Shown in pieces: positions 1 through 8,077 of a DNA stretch of 18,636 nucleotides. The translations under genes and the position numbers were made by a program. Below the pieces are notes generated by a model. It did not search any database, was not told where the DNA came from, and saw only the letters and a list, made by a program, of their open reading frames with translations. Every line of letters begins with the position of its first letter. Positions within the stretch are counted from its first letter, which is position 1. This DNA comes from Prevotella sp. (GTDB taxonomy: Bacteria; Bacteroidota; Bacteroidia; Bacteroidales; Bacteroidaceae). The DNA lies in assembly GCA_021204605.1 (NCBI GenBank), contig JAJPZD010000102.1:3156-21791 (forward strand). Reading direction: 5' to 3'.

Positions 1-122
1 AGGAATGAAATCTCGCTTTCATATTCCCGAGTGCAGCTAAATCTTATGCAAAGATTTTGCAAACGAGAGGAATGAAATCTCGCTTTCATATTCCCGAGTG
101 CAGCTAAATCTTATGCAAAGAT
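1..122. repeat. Tandem direct repeat, 55-bp identical core, 67-bp period
   Basis: Bases 1-55 and 68-122 are identical, giving two units with a 67-bp period. The 12-bp spacer (56-67) is seen once, and the left copy may begin before the window. Inside each unit GAATGAAA and TTTCATATTC can pair with a two-base bulge, so each copy could form a small hairpin. No reading frame of note crosses it. It lies about 40 bp upstream of the symporter promoter. It is not a CRISPR: there are only two copies and the spacer is too short. It is probably an intergenic repeat family of the host genome, which is inference. Confidence 0.9.
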
Positions 123-163
123 ACTTCAAAATAGGCGCAAGACAAAATAAAATCAAAACTTAC

Positions 164-195
164 TTTGATTTTGTCATTAATTATTGTTATATTTG
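164..195 (+). promoter_or_regulatory. Bacteroidota-type promoter of the sugar symporter gene
   Basis: TATATTTG at 188-195 fits the Bacteroidota -7 consensus TAnnTTTG. TTTG at 164-167 is a -33 element 20 bp upstream; TTTTG at 169-173 is a closer alternative with only 14 bp of spacing. Transcription would start near 202, leaving a leader of about 50 nt before the ATG at 255. Confidence 0.65.
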
Positions 196-254
196 CAAAT
201 TATTTTTTAAGAATTAAAGTAGTAAAAGATTAACAGTAAAAATCTGAACAAGCC

Positions 255-1724
255 ATGGGACAAAATCAGACAGGCAGCAGGGCCTATTTATTTTCTATCG
301 TGTTGGTAGCCGTGCTGGGAGGCTTACTCTTCGGGTATGACACGGCAGTGATTTCAGGTGCCGAAAAGGGTTTACAGGCTTTCTTTACAGGTGCGGGGGA
401 TTTCTCATACACCGACGGAATACACGGTTTCACGTGTGCAAGCGCATTAATAGGATGTATCATAGGAAGTGGTATTTCCGGCTTCTTGGCAACCAACCTC
501 GGCCGCAAGAAGTCATTGATACTTGCTGGAATATTGTTCTTCATATCAGCGTTGGGCTCTATGAACCCTGAGTTCCTGATATTTGAGCATGGTGTGCCGA
601 CCTATTCCTTGCTCATCACATTTAATATATATCGTGTGATTGGTGGTATCGGCGTAGGACTTGCCTCGGCACTATGCCCCATGTATATCGCCGAGGTGGC
701 GCCATCAAATATTCGCGGTACATTGGTCTCTTGGAACCAGTTTGCAATTATATTCGGTCAGTTGGTGGTTTATATGGTCAATTTCTGTATCATGGGCGAC
801 CATACTAACCCGATAATGGAGGCGATAGGGCAAGGCGTAAACAGGGTATTGCCGGAAAGCGACCCTTGGACAATAGCCACTGGTTGGCGTTACATGTTCG
901 GAAGTGAGGCAGTGCCGGCTGGCCTGTTCTCAATATTGATTTGCTTCGTACCGGAAACGCCGCGTTACCTCGTTATGGCAGGGCAAGACAGTAAGGCTCT
1001 TGCCATTCTTCAGAAAATCAACGGTTTCAAAGAAGGTCAGAAAATCCTCGACGAGATCAAGAATACCGTTACTGAAAAAACGGAGAAGATATTCACATAC
1101 GGTGTACTCGTTATATTCGTTGGTATCATGCTTAGCGTGTTCCAGCAGGCTGTCGGCATCAATGCCGTACTATATTACGCTCCTCGTATATTCGGTGATA
1201 TGGGAATGGAGAACCCAATGGTACAGACCGTCATCATGGGTATCGTCAACATATTGTTCACTCTCGTTGCAGTGTTCACAGTGGAGAAATGGGGGCGCAA
1301 GCCGCTACTTATAACTGGTTCTATAGGTATGGCAGTGGGGGCTTTCGGTGTTGCCGTGACATTTGGAACAGCAGGGTTGGAAATCATTACGATGATAAGC
1401 ATAATGGTTTACAGTGCATCGTTCATGATGTCATGGGGACCGATATGCTGGGTGCTCATATCAGAGATTTTCCCGAATACCATCCGTGGTGTGGGTGTAG
1501 CGATAGCAGTGGCCTTCCAGTGGATATTCAACTGGATAGTAAGTGCTTCTTTCGTGCCGATGTTCAATATGCAGTTGAATGGCGATGCCAACTTCGGACA
1601 CTGGTTCACCTACGGTCTGTACGGTATTATCTGCGTACTTGCAGCAGTATTTGTATGGAGACTCGTGCCTGAGACAAAGGGCAAGACGCTTGAGGATATG
1701 ACAAAACTGTGGAAGAAAGAGTAA
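255..1724 (+). CDS. xylE: XylE-type D-xylose (sugar):H+ symporter, MFS sugar porter family
   Basis: This 489-residue protein is an inner-membrane, twelve-helix sugar porter that should import a pentose or hexose with a proton. It resembles E. coli XylE along its whole length. Family signatures are FGYDTAVISG at 26-35 (D29 matches the proton-coupling Asp), GRKKS at 83-87, PETPRYL at 233-239, QQAVGINAVLYYAP at 297-310, SWGPICW at 393-399 and PETKGKTLED near the C-terminus. Positions that bind xylose in XylE have counterparts here: Q169, Q297, Q298, N303, W394. The start follows a good promoter, and the N-terminus aligns with XylE without an extension. No xylose isomerase or kinase gene is next to it, so xylose itself is not proved; glucose, galactose or arabinose porters share these motifs. 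The gene ends in a terminator whose loop holds the stop codon. Confidence 0.88.
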   Translation: MGQNQTGSRAYLFSIVLVAVLGGLLFGYDTAVISGAEKGLQAFFTGAGDFSYTDGIHGFTCASALIGCIIGSGISGFLATNLGRKKSLILAGILFFISALGSMNPEFLIFEHGVPTYSLLITFNIYRVIGGIGVGLASALCPMYIAEVAPSNIRGTLVSWNQFAIIFGQLVVYMVNFCIMGDHTNPIMEAIGQGVNRVLPESDPWTIATGWRYMFGSEAVPAGLFSILICFVPETPRYLVMAGQDSKALAILQKINGFKEGQKILDEIKNTVTEKTEKIFTYGVLVIFVGIMLSVFQQAVGINAVLYYAPRIFGDMGMENPMVQTVIMGIVNILFTLVAVFTVEKWGRKPLLITGSIGMAVGAFGVAVTFGTAGLEIITMISIMVYSASFMMSWGPICWVLISEIFPNTIRGVGVAIAVAFQWIFNWIVSASFVPMFNMQLNGDANFGHWFTYGLYGIICVLAAVFVWRLVPETKGKTLEDMTKLWKKE

Positions 1725-1747
1725 TTCCTCTTTCTTCCACAGTTTTT
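1703..1747 (+). terminator. Long perfect hairpin terminator containing the symporter stop codon
   Basis: Bases 1703-1721 and 1728-1746 are perfect inverted copies (19 bp). The six-base loop 1722-1727 begins with the TAA stop codon of the symporter gene. A T run at 1743-1747 closes it on the plus strand. Read from the minus strand the same stem also ends in TTTT, so it may stop the convergent nitroreductase transcript too. The 5' arm encodes the last residues (KLWKKE) of the symporter. Confidence 0.85.
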
Positions 1748-1790
1748 AAAATATCATTAGTTGGTGTTTCAAAAAATTCAGGGTGCTTTT

Positions 1791-2972
1791 TTATTTCTTT
1801 ATTGCCTTTACAACTTCCCCGATATAGATAGAGTGTATTCCTGCATCGGCGCGTTTCTCGTAGAAATCCTTTGGAATGGCGTTGCGGAAACCTGCCGTGT
1901 CGAATGGCATGCCGTACAGCATACGGCACTCTATAACCATGTCGGCCTCCTCATAATATGGCGTTCCGTTCTCGGTGTATAGCGTGTGCAGACCTAATGC
2001 TTTCGCCTTATCGCCATCGCGCCCTGTGTGGCTGCCCATGTATTCCATCACTTTCTTGTCCTTGAACGTCATTACTGTGAAATAGTTGTGCTTTTCCATA
2101 AATTCGTGAGTGTAACGGCCCGGAGCAACGTAAACGGTTACCACGTTGCGTCCCCAAAGAGTACCCATACCGCCCCAGCCGATCGTCATGGCATTGCTTG
2201 CTGTCTTGTCGCCGGCAGAGAGGATAACACCTGCGCCCTCGAAGAAATTGAATGGATTCACATTGATGTTGCTCTTGATGTCAAATTCACTGAATGTCGG
2301 ATTTCCCACTGTTTCCTGTTGCGTTGCAACGCTCGCGTCTTTGTTCTGTCCGTACATATTGTATGATATATTTGCTTCGTTGAACTTCTGTTTCGGCTCA
2401 GGAGACTCAGCAGGGTAGCCTATCACTATCGTGTTGAGAGGAATTATGTTGTCAGGGAGCTGCAACACTTTCTGGACCGCCTCGCAACGCTCCTTGTCGG
2501 GATAGGTGCCTGTCCACACCGCACCAAGTCCCATGCCATTGGCTGCCAACAGTATGTTCTCAGTCGCGGCAGATGCATCTTGTACCCAGAAACCACGAGC
2601 AGTGCCTTCGAAAGCCTTGTCCATATCCCCGCACACCACGATAGCAAGAGGAGCTTCTGCGGCCATGCGTGCGTTTGGCGTAGCCTTTGCGATTGCTTTC
2701 AACTGTGCCTTGTCGTCAACCACGATGAAATGCCATGGTTGTTTGTTGGCCGCTGACGGCGCCGCCATGCCAGCCTTGAGCAGTTTGTCAACCTTGTCTT
2801 TCTCAACAGCCTTGTCCTCGTATGAGCGTATGCTCGTGCGGGAGGCGATGTTGGAGAGGACTATTTCTTCTGAATTACTTTCCACCTTGTTGCCACATGA
2901 CTTGGCGAGGCAGATACATAGTGCGATTACTGCCACCACAAGGATAATGATTATGATATAAGATACTTTCAT
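1791..2972 (-). CDS. Membrane-anchored nitroreductase / flavin-reductase-like fusion protein
   Basis: The 393-residue product has an N-terminal hydrophobic segment (about 4-23). The sequence near C26 is a poor lipobox because K24 sits at -2, so a membrane anchor is likelier than a lipoprotein. Residues 38-190 form a nitroreductase-like FMN domain: SRTSIRSYED at 44-53, PSAANKQPWHF at 72-82, and GMGLGAVWTG at 146-155. After a linker of about 40 residues, 235-393 match the flavin-reductase-like domain: NPFNFFEG, TIGWGGMGTLW at 263-273, and APGRYTHEFM at 283-292. Both domains normally bind flavin and reduce substrates with NAD(P)H or reduced flavin; the substrate is unknown. The two families are usually encoded separately. 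The start follows a -7 promoter element closely and gives the signal anchor, so it is favoured. Confidence 0.8.
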   Translation of the reverse strand: MKVSYIIIIILVVAVIALCICLAKSCGNKVESNSEEIVLSNIASRTSIRSYEDKAVEKDKVDKLLKAGMAAPSAANKQPWHFIVVDDKAQLKAIAKATPNARMAAEAPLAIVVCGDMDKAFEGTARGFWVQDASAATENILLAANGMGLGAVWTGTYPDKERCEAVQKVLQLPDNIIPLNTIVIGYPAESPEPKQKFNEANISYNMYGQNKDASVATQQETVGNPTFSEFDIKSNINVNPFNFFEGAGVILSAGDKTASNAMTIGWGGMGTLWGRNVVTVYVAPGRYTHEFMEKHNYFTVMTFKDKKVMEYMGSHTGRDGDKAKALGLHTLYTENGTPYYEEADMVIECRMLYGMPFDTAGFRNAIPKDFYEKRADAGIHSIYIGEVVKAIKK

Positions 2973-2997
2973 GATATGTGTGTTTTTTATTTCTCTG

Positions 2998-3005
2998 CAA
3001 AGTTA
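2998..3005 (-). promoter_or_regulatory. -7 element of the nitroreductase fusion gene
   Basis: On the minus strand TAACTTTG (3005 to 2998) matches TAnnTTTG and lies 25 bp before the ATG at 2972. No clean TTTG -33 element is seen at the expected distance, so the call rests on the -7 core. The transcript would have a very short leader. Confidence 0.5.
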
Positions 3006-3066
3006 TATCTTTTTTCGATTTTTCTTGTTTTCCGAAAATTTATTTTTTTAATTGCCGCAAAAATCA

Positions 3067-3074
3067 TAACTTTG
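3067..3074 (+). promoter_or_regulatory. -7 element for the rightward run starting with the GNAT-like gene
   Basis: TAACTTTG at 3067-3074 fits TAnnTTTG. It shares ATAACTTTGCA with the minus-strand element at 2998-3005, so the two divergent genes carry matching core promoters about 60 bp apart. The -33 element is unclear (T-rich 3043-3049). The position argues that translation of the next gene starts at 3129, not at the upstream in-frame ATG at 2976. Confidence 0.55.
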
Positions 3075-3128
3075 CAAGTTAAGTTGGAATTTATCCCCAA
3101 AAACAAAAGTGTTTTTATTAAACAAATA

Positions 3129-4277
3129 ATGCCATCTGTTAAAATAAAAATAGTAGAGAGTAAGAAAGACCTTCGGAAGTTCATCGACTTCCACTATGAT
3201 CTTTACAAGGGCAGCAAATACGATGTACCCAACCTTTTCAGCGATGAGATGAACACTCTGAGAAAAGACAAGAACGCCGCTTTTGAGTTTTGCGAGGCAG
3301 AATATTTCTTGGCTTTTGACGATAATGGAAAGATAGTGGGGCGTGTGGCCGCTATCATCAACCACCGTGCCAACGAGAAGTGGGGGCGCAAGAGTGTGCG
3401 TTTCGGCTGGATTGACTTTATCGATGACATTGATGTGTCGCGTGCCCTGTTCAAGGCGGTGGAGGACTATGGGAGACAGAAAGGGATGAATGAGATGATC
3501 GGTCCGCTCGGCTTTACTGATATGGATCCAGAGGGGATGTTGACTTGGGGTTTCGATGAACTCGGTACGATGCCCACGATATACAATTATCCATACTATC
3601 CGGTGCATGTTGAGAAGATAGGTGGTTTCGAGAAGGACAACGACTATGTGGAGTTTTTCATGAAAAATCCTCCAAGTGTGCCTGAGAAATACACCAAACT
3701 CGCCGAAATGATAAGGAAACGCTATAACCTGCATGTGAAGAAACTCACCAAAAAAGATGTGTTTGAGGGAGGCTATGGCAAGATAATGTTCGACCTGATA
3801 AACACTTGCTTTAAAGACCTCTATGGTTATTCAGAACTTTCCGACAGGCAGATTGATCAATATATAAATATGTATTTCCCACTTGCCGATCTTAGTTTGG
3901 TGACGGTTATCGAGGATTGGAACGCTGACAAGAAACCAATAGCCATGGGCATTACGATACCGTCGCTGTCAGTGGCATTGCAGAAATGCCGACGTGGAAG
4001 GCTGCTACCTTTCGGATGGTGGCATATCCTAAGAGCGTTGAAGGCTCACAAGACTAAGGGGGTTGACCTCTTGCTCATTGCTGTTCTCCCGGAATACCGT
4101 GCCAAGGGAGCCAATGCCCTGCTGTTTGACGACCTTATCCCACGCTACATAGAATATGGTTTCGAGTGGGGCGAGAGCCAGGTGGAAATGGAGGTCAATG
4201 AGCATGTGCAGAGTCAATGGCAGTATCTCAATCCGAGACTCCACAAGCGCAGAAGGTGCTATAAGAAGAAATTGTAA
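3129..4277 (+). CDS. GNAT-like acyltransferase-fold protein (YghO-type)
   Basis: With the start at 3129 the product has 382 residues. The frame stays open back to 2976, but those 51 codons are hydrophobic and low-complexity and cross the promoter, so the later ATG is preferred. The N-terminal half has the look of a GNAT domain: a strand-rich stretch YFLAFDDNGKIVGRVAAIIN followed by a helix after IDFIDD and the conserved GPLGFTDMDPEGML. The second half (about 250-382) repeats a GNAT-like pattern with LLLIAVLPEYRAKGANALLF, close to an acetyl-CoA pyrophosphate loop, and a C-terminal EMEVNEHVQSQW. This arrangement recalls conserved proteins such as E. coli YghO, whose substrate is not established. 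It is the first gene of a probable run with parE, which starts 42 bp downstream. Confidence 0.65.
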   Translation: MPSVKIKIVESKKDLRKFIDFHYDLYKGSKYDVPNLFSDEMNTLRKDKNAAFEFCEAEYFLAFDDNGKIVGRVAAIINHRANEKWGRKSVRFGWIDFIDDIDVSRALFKAVEDYGRQKGMNEMIGPLGFTDMDPEGMLTWGFDELGTMPTIYNYPYYPVHVEKIGGFEKDNDYVEFFMKNPPSVPEKYTKLAEMIRKRYNLHVKKLTKKDVFEGGYGKIMFDLINTCFKDLYGYSELSDRQIDQYINMYFPLADLSLVTVIEDWNADKKPIAMGITIPSLSVALQKCRRGRLLPFGWWHILRALKAHKTKGVDLLLIAVLPEYRAKGANALLFDDLIPRYIEYGFEWGESQVEMEVNEHVQSQWQYLNPRLHKRRRCYKKKL

Positions 4278-4319
4278 GAAATGTTGACCTGTATGTCAGA
4301 AAAAGAAAGATGACGGAAT

Positions 4320-6266
4320 ATGTCCGAACAAGACATAAAATTTGATAATTCGGCTTTAGAGCCTCAGACTGAATATACCGACGAGAATATCAGGCACTTA
4401 TCGGATATGGAGCATGTGCGTACCCGCCCTGGTATGTACATTGGTCGTCTCGGTGACGGCTCCATGCCAGAGGACGGCATTTATGTCCTCTTGAAGGAGG
4501 TGATCGACAACTCCATCGATGAGTTCAAGATGAACGCAGGAAAGAGGATTGAGGTGGATATCGATGATGAATTACGTGTTTCGGTGCGCGACTATGGCAG
4601 GGGTATTCCACAAGGGAAGCTCGTTGAGGCTGTCAGTGTGCTCAACACGGGTGGCAAGTACGATTCCAAGGCGTTCAAGAAGAGTGTCGGACTGAATGGT
4701 GTGGGTGTGAAGGCTGTAAACGCTCTAAGTTCTCATTTCGAGGTCCGTTCTTTCCGTGACGGTATGGTGCGCTCGGTTAAGTTTGAGAGGGGGGTGATGA
4801 TGGGGGATACCACTGAGAAGACACAGGATGAGATGGGCACGTACATCTATTTTGAACCCGATGATACGTTGTTCAAAAACTATGCGTTCCACCACGATTT
4901 TGTGGAGACGATGCTCAGAAACTATACTTATCTCAATACGGGACTTACCATAATGTACAACGGCAGGAGGATTTTAAGCCGCAATGGGCTGAAAGACCTG
5001 CTCAATGACACTATGACGACCGATGGTATGTACCCTATAATACATCTCAAGGGCGAGGACATCGAGATTGCTTTCACACATACCAATCAGTATGGCGAGG
5101 AGTATCATTCTTTCGTCAATGGCCAGCATACCACGCAGGGCGGCACTCACCAGAGCGCATTCAAGGAGCATATAGCACGCACTATAAAAGACTTCTTCGG
5201 AAAGAATTTCGAATATACAGATATCCGTAACGGCATCGTCGCCGCAATAGCGGTGAACGTGGAGGAGCCCATGTTCGAGAGCCAGACAAAGATAAAGCTC
5301 GGCTCTCTCACCATGTCGCCAAACGGCATCAGCGTGAACAAGTATGTGGGGGATTTCATAAAAAATGAGGTTGACAATTTTTTGCACAAGAACTCTGATG
5401 TGGCTGAGGTGATGCTGCAGAAGATACAGGCGAGCGAAAAGGAGCGTAAGGAGATGGCGGGGGTAACGAAACTCGCCCGTGAGCGTGCCAAGAAAGCCAA
5501 CCTGCACAACAAGAAATTGCGCGACTGCCGCATACATTACAGTGATGTGAAGGACAACCGCAAGGAGGAGAGCTGTATCTTCATTACGGAGGGCGATTCG
5601 GCGAGTGGCAGCATTACAAAGAGCCGTGATGTGAACACACAGGCGGTGTTCTCACTTCGTGGCAAGCCTCTCAACTCATTCGGTCTGACTAAGAAGGTAG
5701 TCTATGAGAATGAGGAGTTCAACCTGCTCCAGGCAGCACTCGACATAGAGGAGGGTATCGACACGTTGCGCTATAACAAGGTGATTGTGGCGACCGATGC
5801 GGATGTTGACGGTATGCACATCCGTCTGCTCATAATAACATTCTTTCTGCAGTTTTTCCCAGATCTCATCAAGAAAGGTCATGTGTATGTATTGCAGACT
5901 CCTCTTTTCCGTGTGAGAAACAGAATCACGAAGATACACGACAAAAAACAGAAGGAAAGCGGCAAGGGTAGGAAGGGCGACTTCATCACCCGCTATTGCT
6001 ATAGTGACGAGGAGCGCGCCAAAGCAATCGAGGAGCTTGGACCCGATCCTGAGATAACGCGTTTCAAGGGTCTTGGCGAGATAAGCCCAGATGAGTTCTC
6101 ACATTTTATCGGTCCTGACATACGCCTCGAACAGGTTACGCTGCACAAGACCGACCAGGTGCAGAAACTATTAGAGTACTACATGGGTAAAAACACCCCT
6201 GAGCGCCAGAATTTCATCATCGATAACCTCGTCATCGAGGAAGACAGGGCGGAAGAGGATAGTTAA
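4320..6266 (+). CDS. parE: DNA topoisomerase IV subunit B (ParE)
   Basis: The 648-residue protein is the ATPase and TOPRIM subunit of a type IIA topoisomerase that decatenates daughter chromosomes together with ParC. The GHKL ATPase shows EVIDNSIDEF at 60-69 (E60 general base, N64 Mg2+ ligand), DYGRGIP at 91-97 and GLNGVGVKAVNALS at 124-137. The TOPRIM domain has EGDSASGS with E424 and the DADVDG acidic cluster at D493, D495 and D497. A C-terminal RFKGLGEISPDE follows. The N-terminal GMYIGRLGDGSMPEDGIYVL and the early TOPRIM text resemble Bacteroidetes ParE more than GyrB, and the length fits. parC is not next to it in this window. The gene sits 42 bp after the GNAT-like gene and 67 bp before the S41 protease gene, in the same direction. 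Confidence 0.85.
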   Translation: MSEQDIKFDNSALEPQTEYTDENIRHLSDMEHVRTRPGMYIGRLGDGSMPEDGIYVLLKEVIDNSIDEFKMNAGKRIEVDIDDELRVSVRDYGRGIPQGKLVEAVSVLNTGGKYDSKAFKKSVGLNGVGVKAVNALSSHFEVRSFRDGMVRSVKFERGVMMGDTTEKTQDEMGTYIYFEPDDTLFKNYAFHHDFVETMLRNYTYLNTGLTIMYNGRRILSRNGLKDLLNDTMTTDGMYPIIHLKGEDIEIAFTHTNQYGEEYHSFVNGQHTTQGGTHQSAFKEHIARTIKDFFGKNFEYTDIRNGIVAAIAVNVEEPMFESQTKIKLGSLTMSPNGISVNKYVGDFIKNEVDNFLHKNSDVAEVMLQKIQASEKERKEMAGVTKLARERAKKANLHNKKLRDCRIHYSDVKDNRKEESCIFITEGDSASGSITKSRDVNTQAVFSLRGKPLNSFGLTKKVVYENEEFNLLQAALDIEEGIDTLRYNKVIVATDADVDGMHIRLLIITFFLQFFPDLIKKGHVYVLQTPLFRVRNRITKIHDKKQKESGKGRKGDFITRYCYSDEERAKAIEELGPDPEITRFKGLGEISPDEFSHFIGPDIRLEQVTLHKTDQVQKLLEYYMGKNTPERQNFIIDNLVIEEDRAEEDS

Positions 6267-6333
6267 GAGGCAAAAATTAAGAGTTCGATATGGACAGGTT
6301 CCGAGTGTAATTTCATTCAAGTTAAATGTTATA

Positions 6334-7998
6334 ATGAGAACAAAAATATTTTTTTACAGATGCTATACAAAGTCCACCTTTACGGGGGGATTTAGGGGGG
6401 CTTCTTTCTCCCTCATAGGGTATAGTTGGAGAGGACTTTTCTTTCTTCTTCTATTATTCTTTGCAATTTCCGCAAATGCGCAGATTACTCTCAATTTCTC
6501 GGCTGACAGCCCGTTGCGCAAATTGCAGATTGCGGAGTTGGCGATAAACAATATGTATGTTGACTCTGTTGACGAGAAGATACTTGTCGAGGACGGCATA
6601 CGTGGGATGATAGGAAAACTTGATCCTCACTCGTCTTATTTCACTGCCGATGAGGTGAAGGCGATGAGCGAGTCGTTACAGGGCAATTTTGATGGTATCG
6701 GGGTTCAGTTTAACGTGGTTGAGGATACTCTTGTTGTAATACAGCCCGTTTCCAATGGCCCTTCTGAAAAAGTCGGCATCCTTGCCGGCGACCGCATAGT
6801 GTCAGTCAACGACACGGCGATAGCTGGTGTCAAGATGTCGAAAGAGGAGATGATGAAACGTCTTCGCGGTCCGAAGGGTACGAAAGTGGAGCTTGGTATC
6901 GTGCGCCGTGGAGTGGAAGGGATAACTAATTTCACAGTAAAACGTGACGTTATCCCCGTCAACACCATTGATGCAGTCTATATGCTACGTCCTGGTGTGG
7001 GTTATATAAAGATCGACAGCTTCGGTGAAAATACGTTTGATGAGTTTATGAAAGGTCTCGCGAAACTGCAGAAACAGGGCATGACTGACTTGGTGCTTGA
7101 CCTTCAGGGCAATGGTGGCGGCTATCTTCAGGCAGCGGTTGACATCGCCAATGAGTTTTTGCCGAAAAACGACCTTATAGTATATACTGAGGGGCGAAGC
7201 GTAAAGCGAATGGAATACACTGCCAAGGGGAATGGCTCTTTCCAGACAGGACGTGTATTTGTCCTCGTAAATGAATATACGGCATCGGCAGCGGAGATAG
7301 TTAGCGGAGCGATACAGGATCAGGACCGTGGCATCGTAATCGGCAGGCGCACATTCGGAAAAGGGCTCGTACAGAGGCCTATCGAACTGCCTGATGGGTC
7401 GGAGATACGGCTTACGGTGTCGCATTACTATACACCTTCCGGGCGTTGCATACAGAAACCTTATGTAAAGGGAGACAAGGAGGACTATCAGAAGGATTTT
7501 GACAACCGGTTTAAGAATGGTGAACTCACCAACGTTGACAGCATCCATTTTGTTGATTCACTTAGATATTATACTCTCCGTGAGCACCGTGCAGTGTATG
7601 GCGGTGGCGGAATAATGCCTGACGAGTTTGTGCCTCTTGACACATTGCAATATACCAAGTTTCACCGGCTGATTTCTGCCAAAGGCTTGATAATAAACGC
7701 TACTATAAAGTACAGCGATGACAACCGCAAGCAACTGAAAAAGTCATATCCTACATTTGATGTGTTCAACAGTGATTTCACTGTTCCACAAGCTCTTATC
7801 GATGGTATTGTGGAGGAGGCGAAGAATATGGACATAGAGCCACAGGATGATGAGGAGCTGCAGCGTACCATACCATACCTCACAATACAGCTTAAGGCTC
7901 TTGTTGCCCGTGACTTATTCGACATGGACGAGTATTACCAAATTATCAATGAGACAAGCGACATTGTCAAAAAAGCAATAGCTCTTTTGACAAATTAA
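6334..7998 (+). CDS. S41 family C-terminal processing peptidase (CtpA/Prc type)
   Basis: The 554-residue protein is an exported serine protease with a Ser-Lys dyad that trims C-terminal tails of envelope proteins. A hydrophobic core LFFLLLLFFAIS precedes a signal peptidase I site ANA/Q at 49/50. An N-terminal helical region with KLDPHSSYF (95-103) is followed by a PDZ domain (about 112-203; GIGVQF, AGDRIVSVND). The catalytic core (about 220-375) has LDLQGNGGG at 255-263, S318 in YTASAAE and K343 in FGKGLVQ. The C-terminal 180 residues are helical, as in Bacteroidetes homologues. The n-region before the hydrophobic core is 34 residues, far longer than usual, because a repeat-like 63-bp element lies in frame at 6363-6425. 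No in-frame ATG follows until about residue 74, so the start at 6334 stands. It lies between parE and ybeY. Confidence 0.88.
   Translation: MRTKIFFYRCYTKSTFTGGFRGASFSLIGYSWRGLFFLLLLFFAISANAQITLNFSADSPLRKLQIAELAINNMYVDSVDEKILVEDGIRGMIGKLDPHSSYFTADEVKAMSESLQGNFDGIGVQFNVVEDTLVVIQPVSNGPSEKVGILAGDRIVSVNDTAIAGVKMSKEEMMKRLRGPKGTKVELGIVRRGVEGITNFTVKRDVIPVNTIDAVYMLRPGVGYIKIDSFGENTFDEFMKGLAKLQKQGMTDLVLDLQGNGGGYLQAAVDIANEFLPKNDLIVYTEGRSVKRMEYTAKGNGSFQTGRVFVLVNEYTASAAEIVSGAIQDQDRGIVIGRRTFGKGLVQRPIELPDGSEIRLTVSHYYTPSGRCIQKPYVKGDKEDYQKDFDNRFKNGELTNVDSIHFVDSLRYYTLREHRAVYGGGGIMPDEFVPLDTLQYTKFHRLISAKGLIINATIKYSDDNRKQLKKSYPTFDVFNSDFTVPQALIDGIVEEAKNMDIEPQDDEELQRTIPYLTIQLKALVARDLFDMDEYYQIINETSDIVKKAIALLTN
6363..6425. 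repeat. 63-bp repeat-like element with inverted ends inside the protease signal peptide
   Basis: The segment begins CTATAC (6363-6368) and ends GTATAG (6420-6425), forming inverted ends. It contains two G6 runs (6384-6389, 6395-6400) and a small hairpin CCCT-CAT-AGGG (6410-6420). The phrase GGGGGGATTTAGGGGGG resembles intergenic repeats I know from many bacterial genomes. Its length is 21 codons exactly, so it keeps frame. Removing it would leave a normal short signal peptide. That it is an insertion is inference. Confidence 0.55.
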
Positions 7999-8077
7999 AA
8001 ATTTATTTTTGCCTGAGGGTTTTGTTGGGGTTATGGTGATTTAAGGTTGACATTTGCGTTAGCGTTGAGTTGGTATA

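Noticed and set aside
1..122. CRISPR array
   Set aside because: There are only two units, a 12-bp spacer and no cas genes; it is a simple tandem repeat.
2976..3128. In-frame 51-codon extension of the GNAT-like gene
   Set aside because: It crosses the divergent promoter region, is hydrophobic and low-complexity, and is not like the family; the ATG at 3129 fits better.
3048..3734. Long minus-strand ORF of 228 codons inside the GNAT-like gene
   Set aside because: It is antisense to a better supported gene and its product shows no recognisable motifs.
4320..6266. DNA gyrase subunit B
   Set aside because: Motifs are shared with GyrB, but the N-terminal and TOPRIM text fits Bacteroidetes ParE better. 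Some doubt remains without a search.
6384..6400. G-quadruplex
   Set aside because: Only two long G runs are close together; four tracts in the usual spacing are not present.
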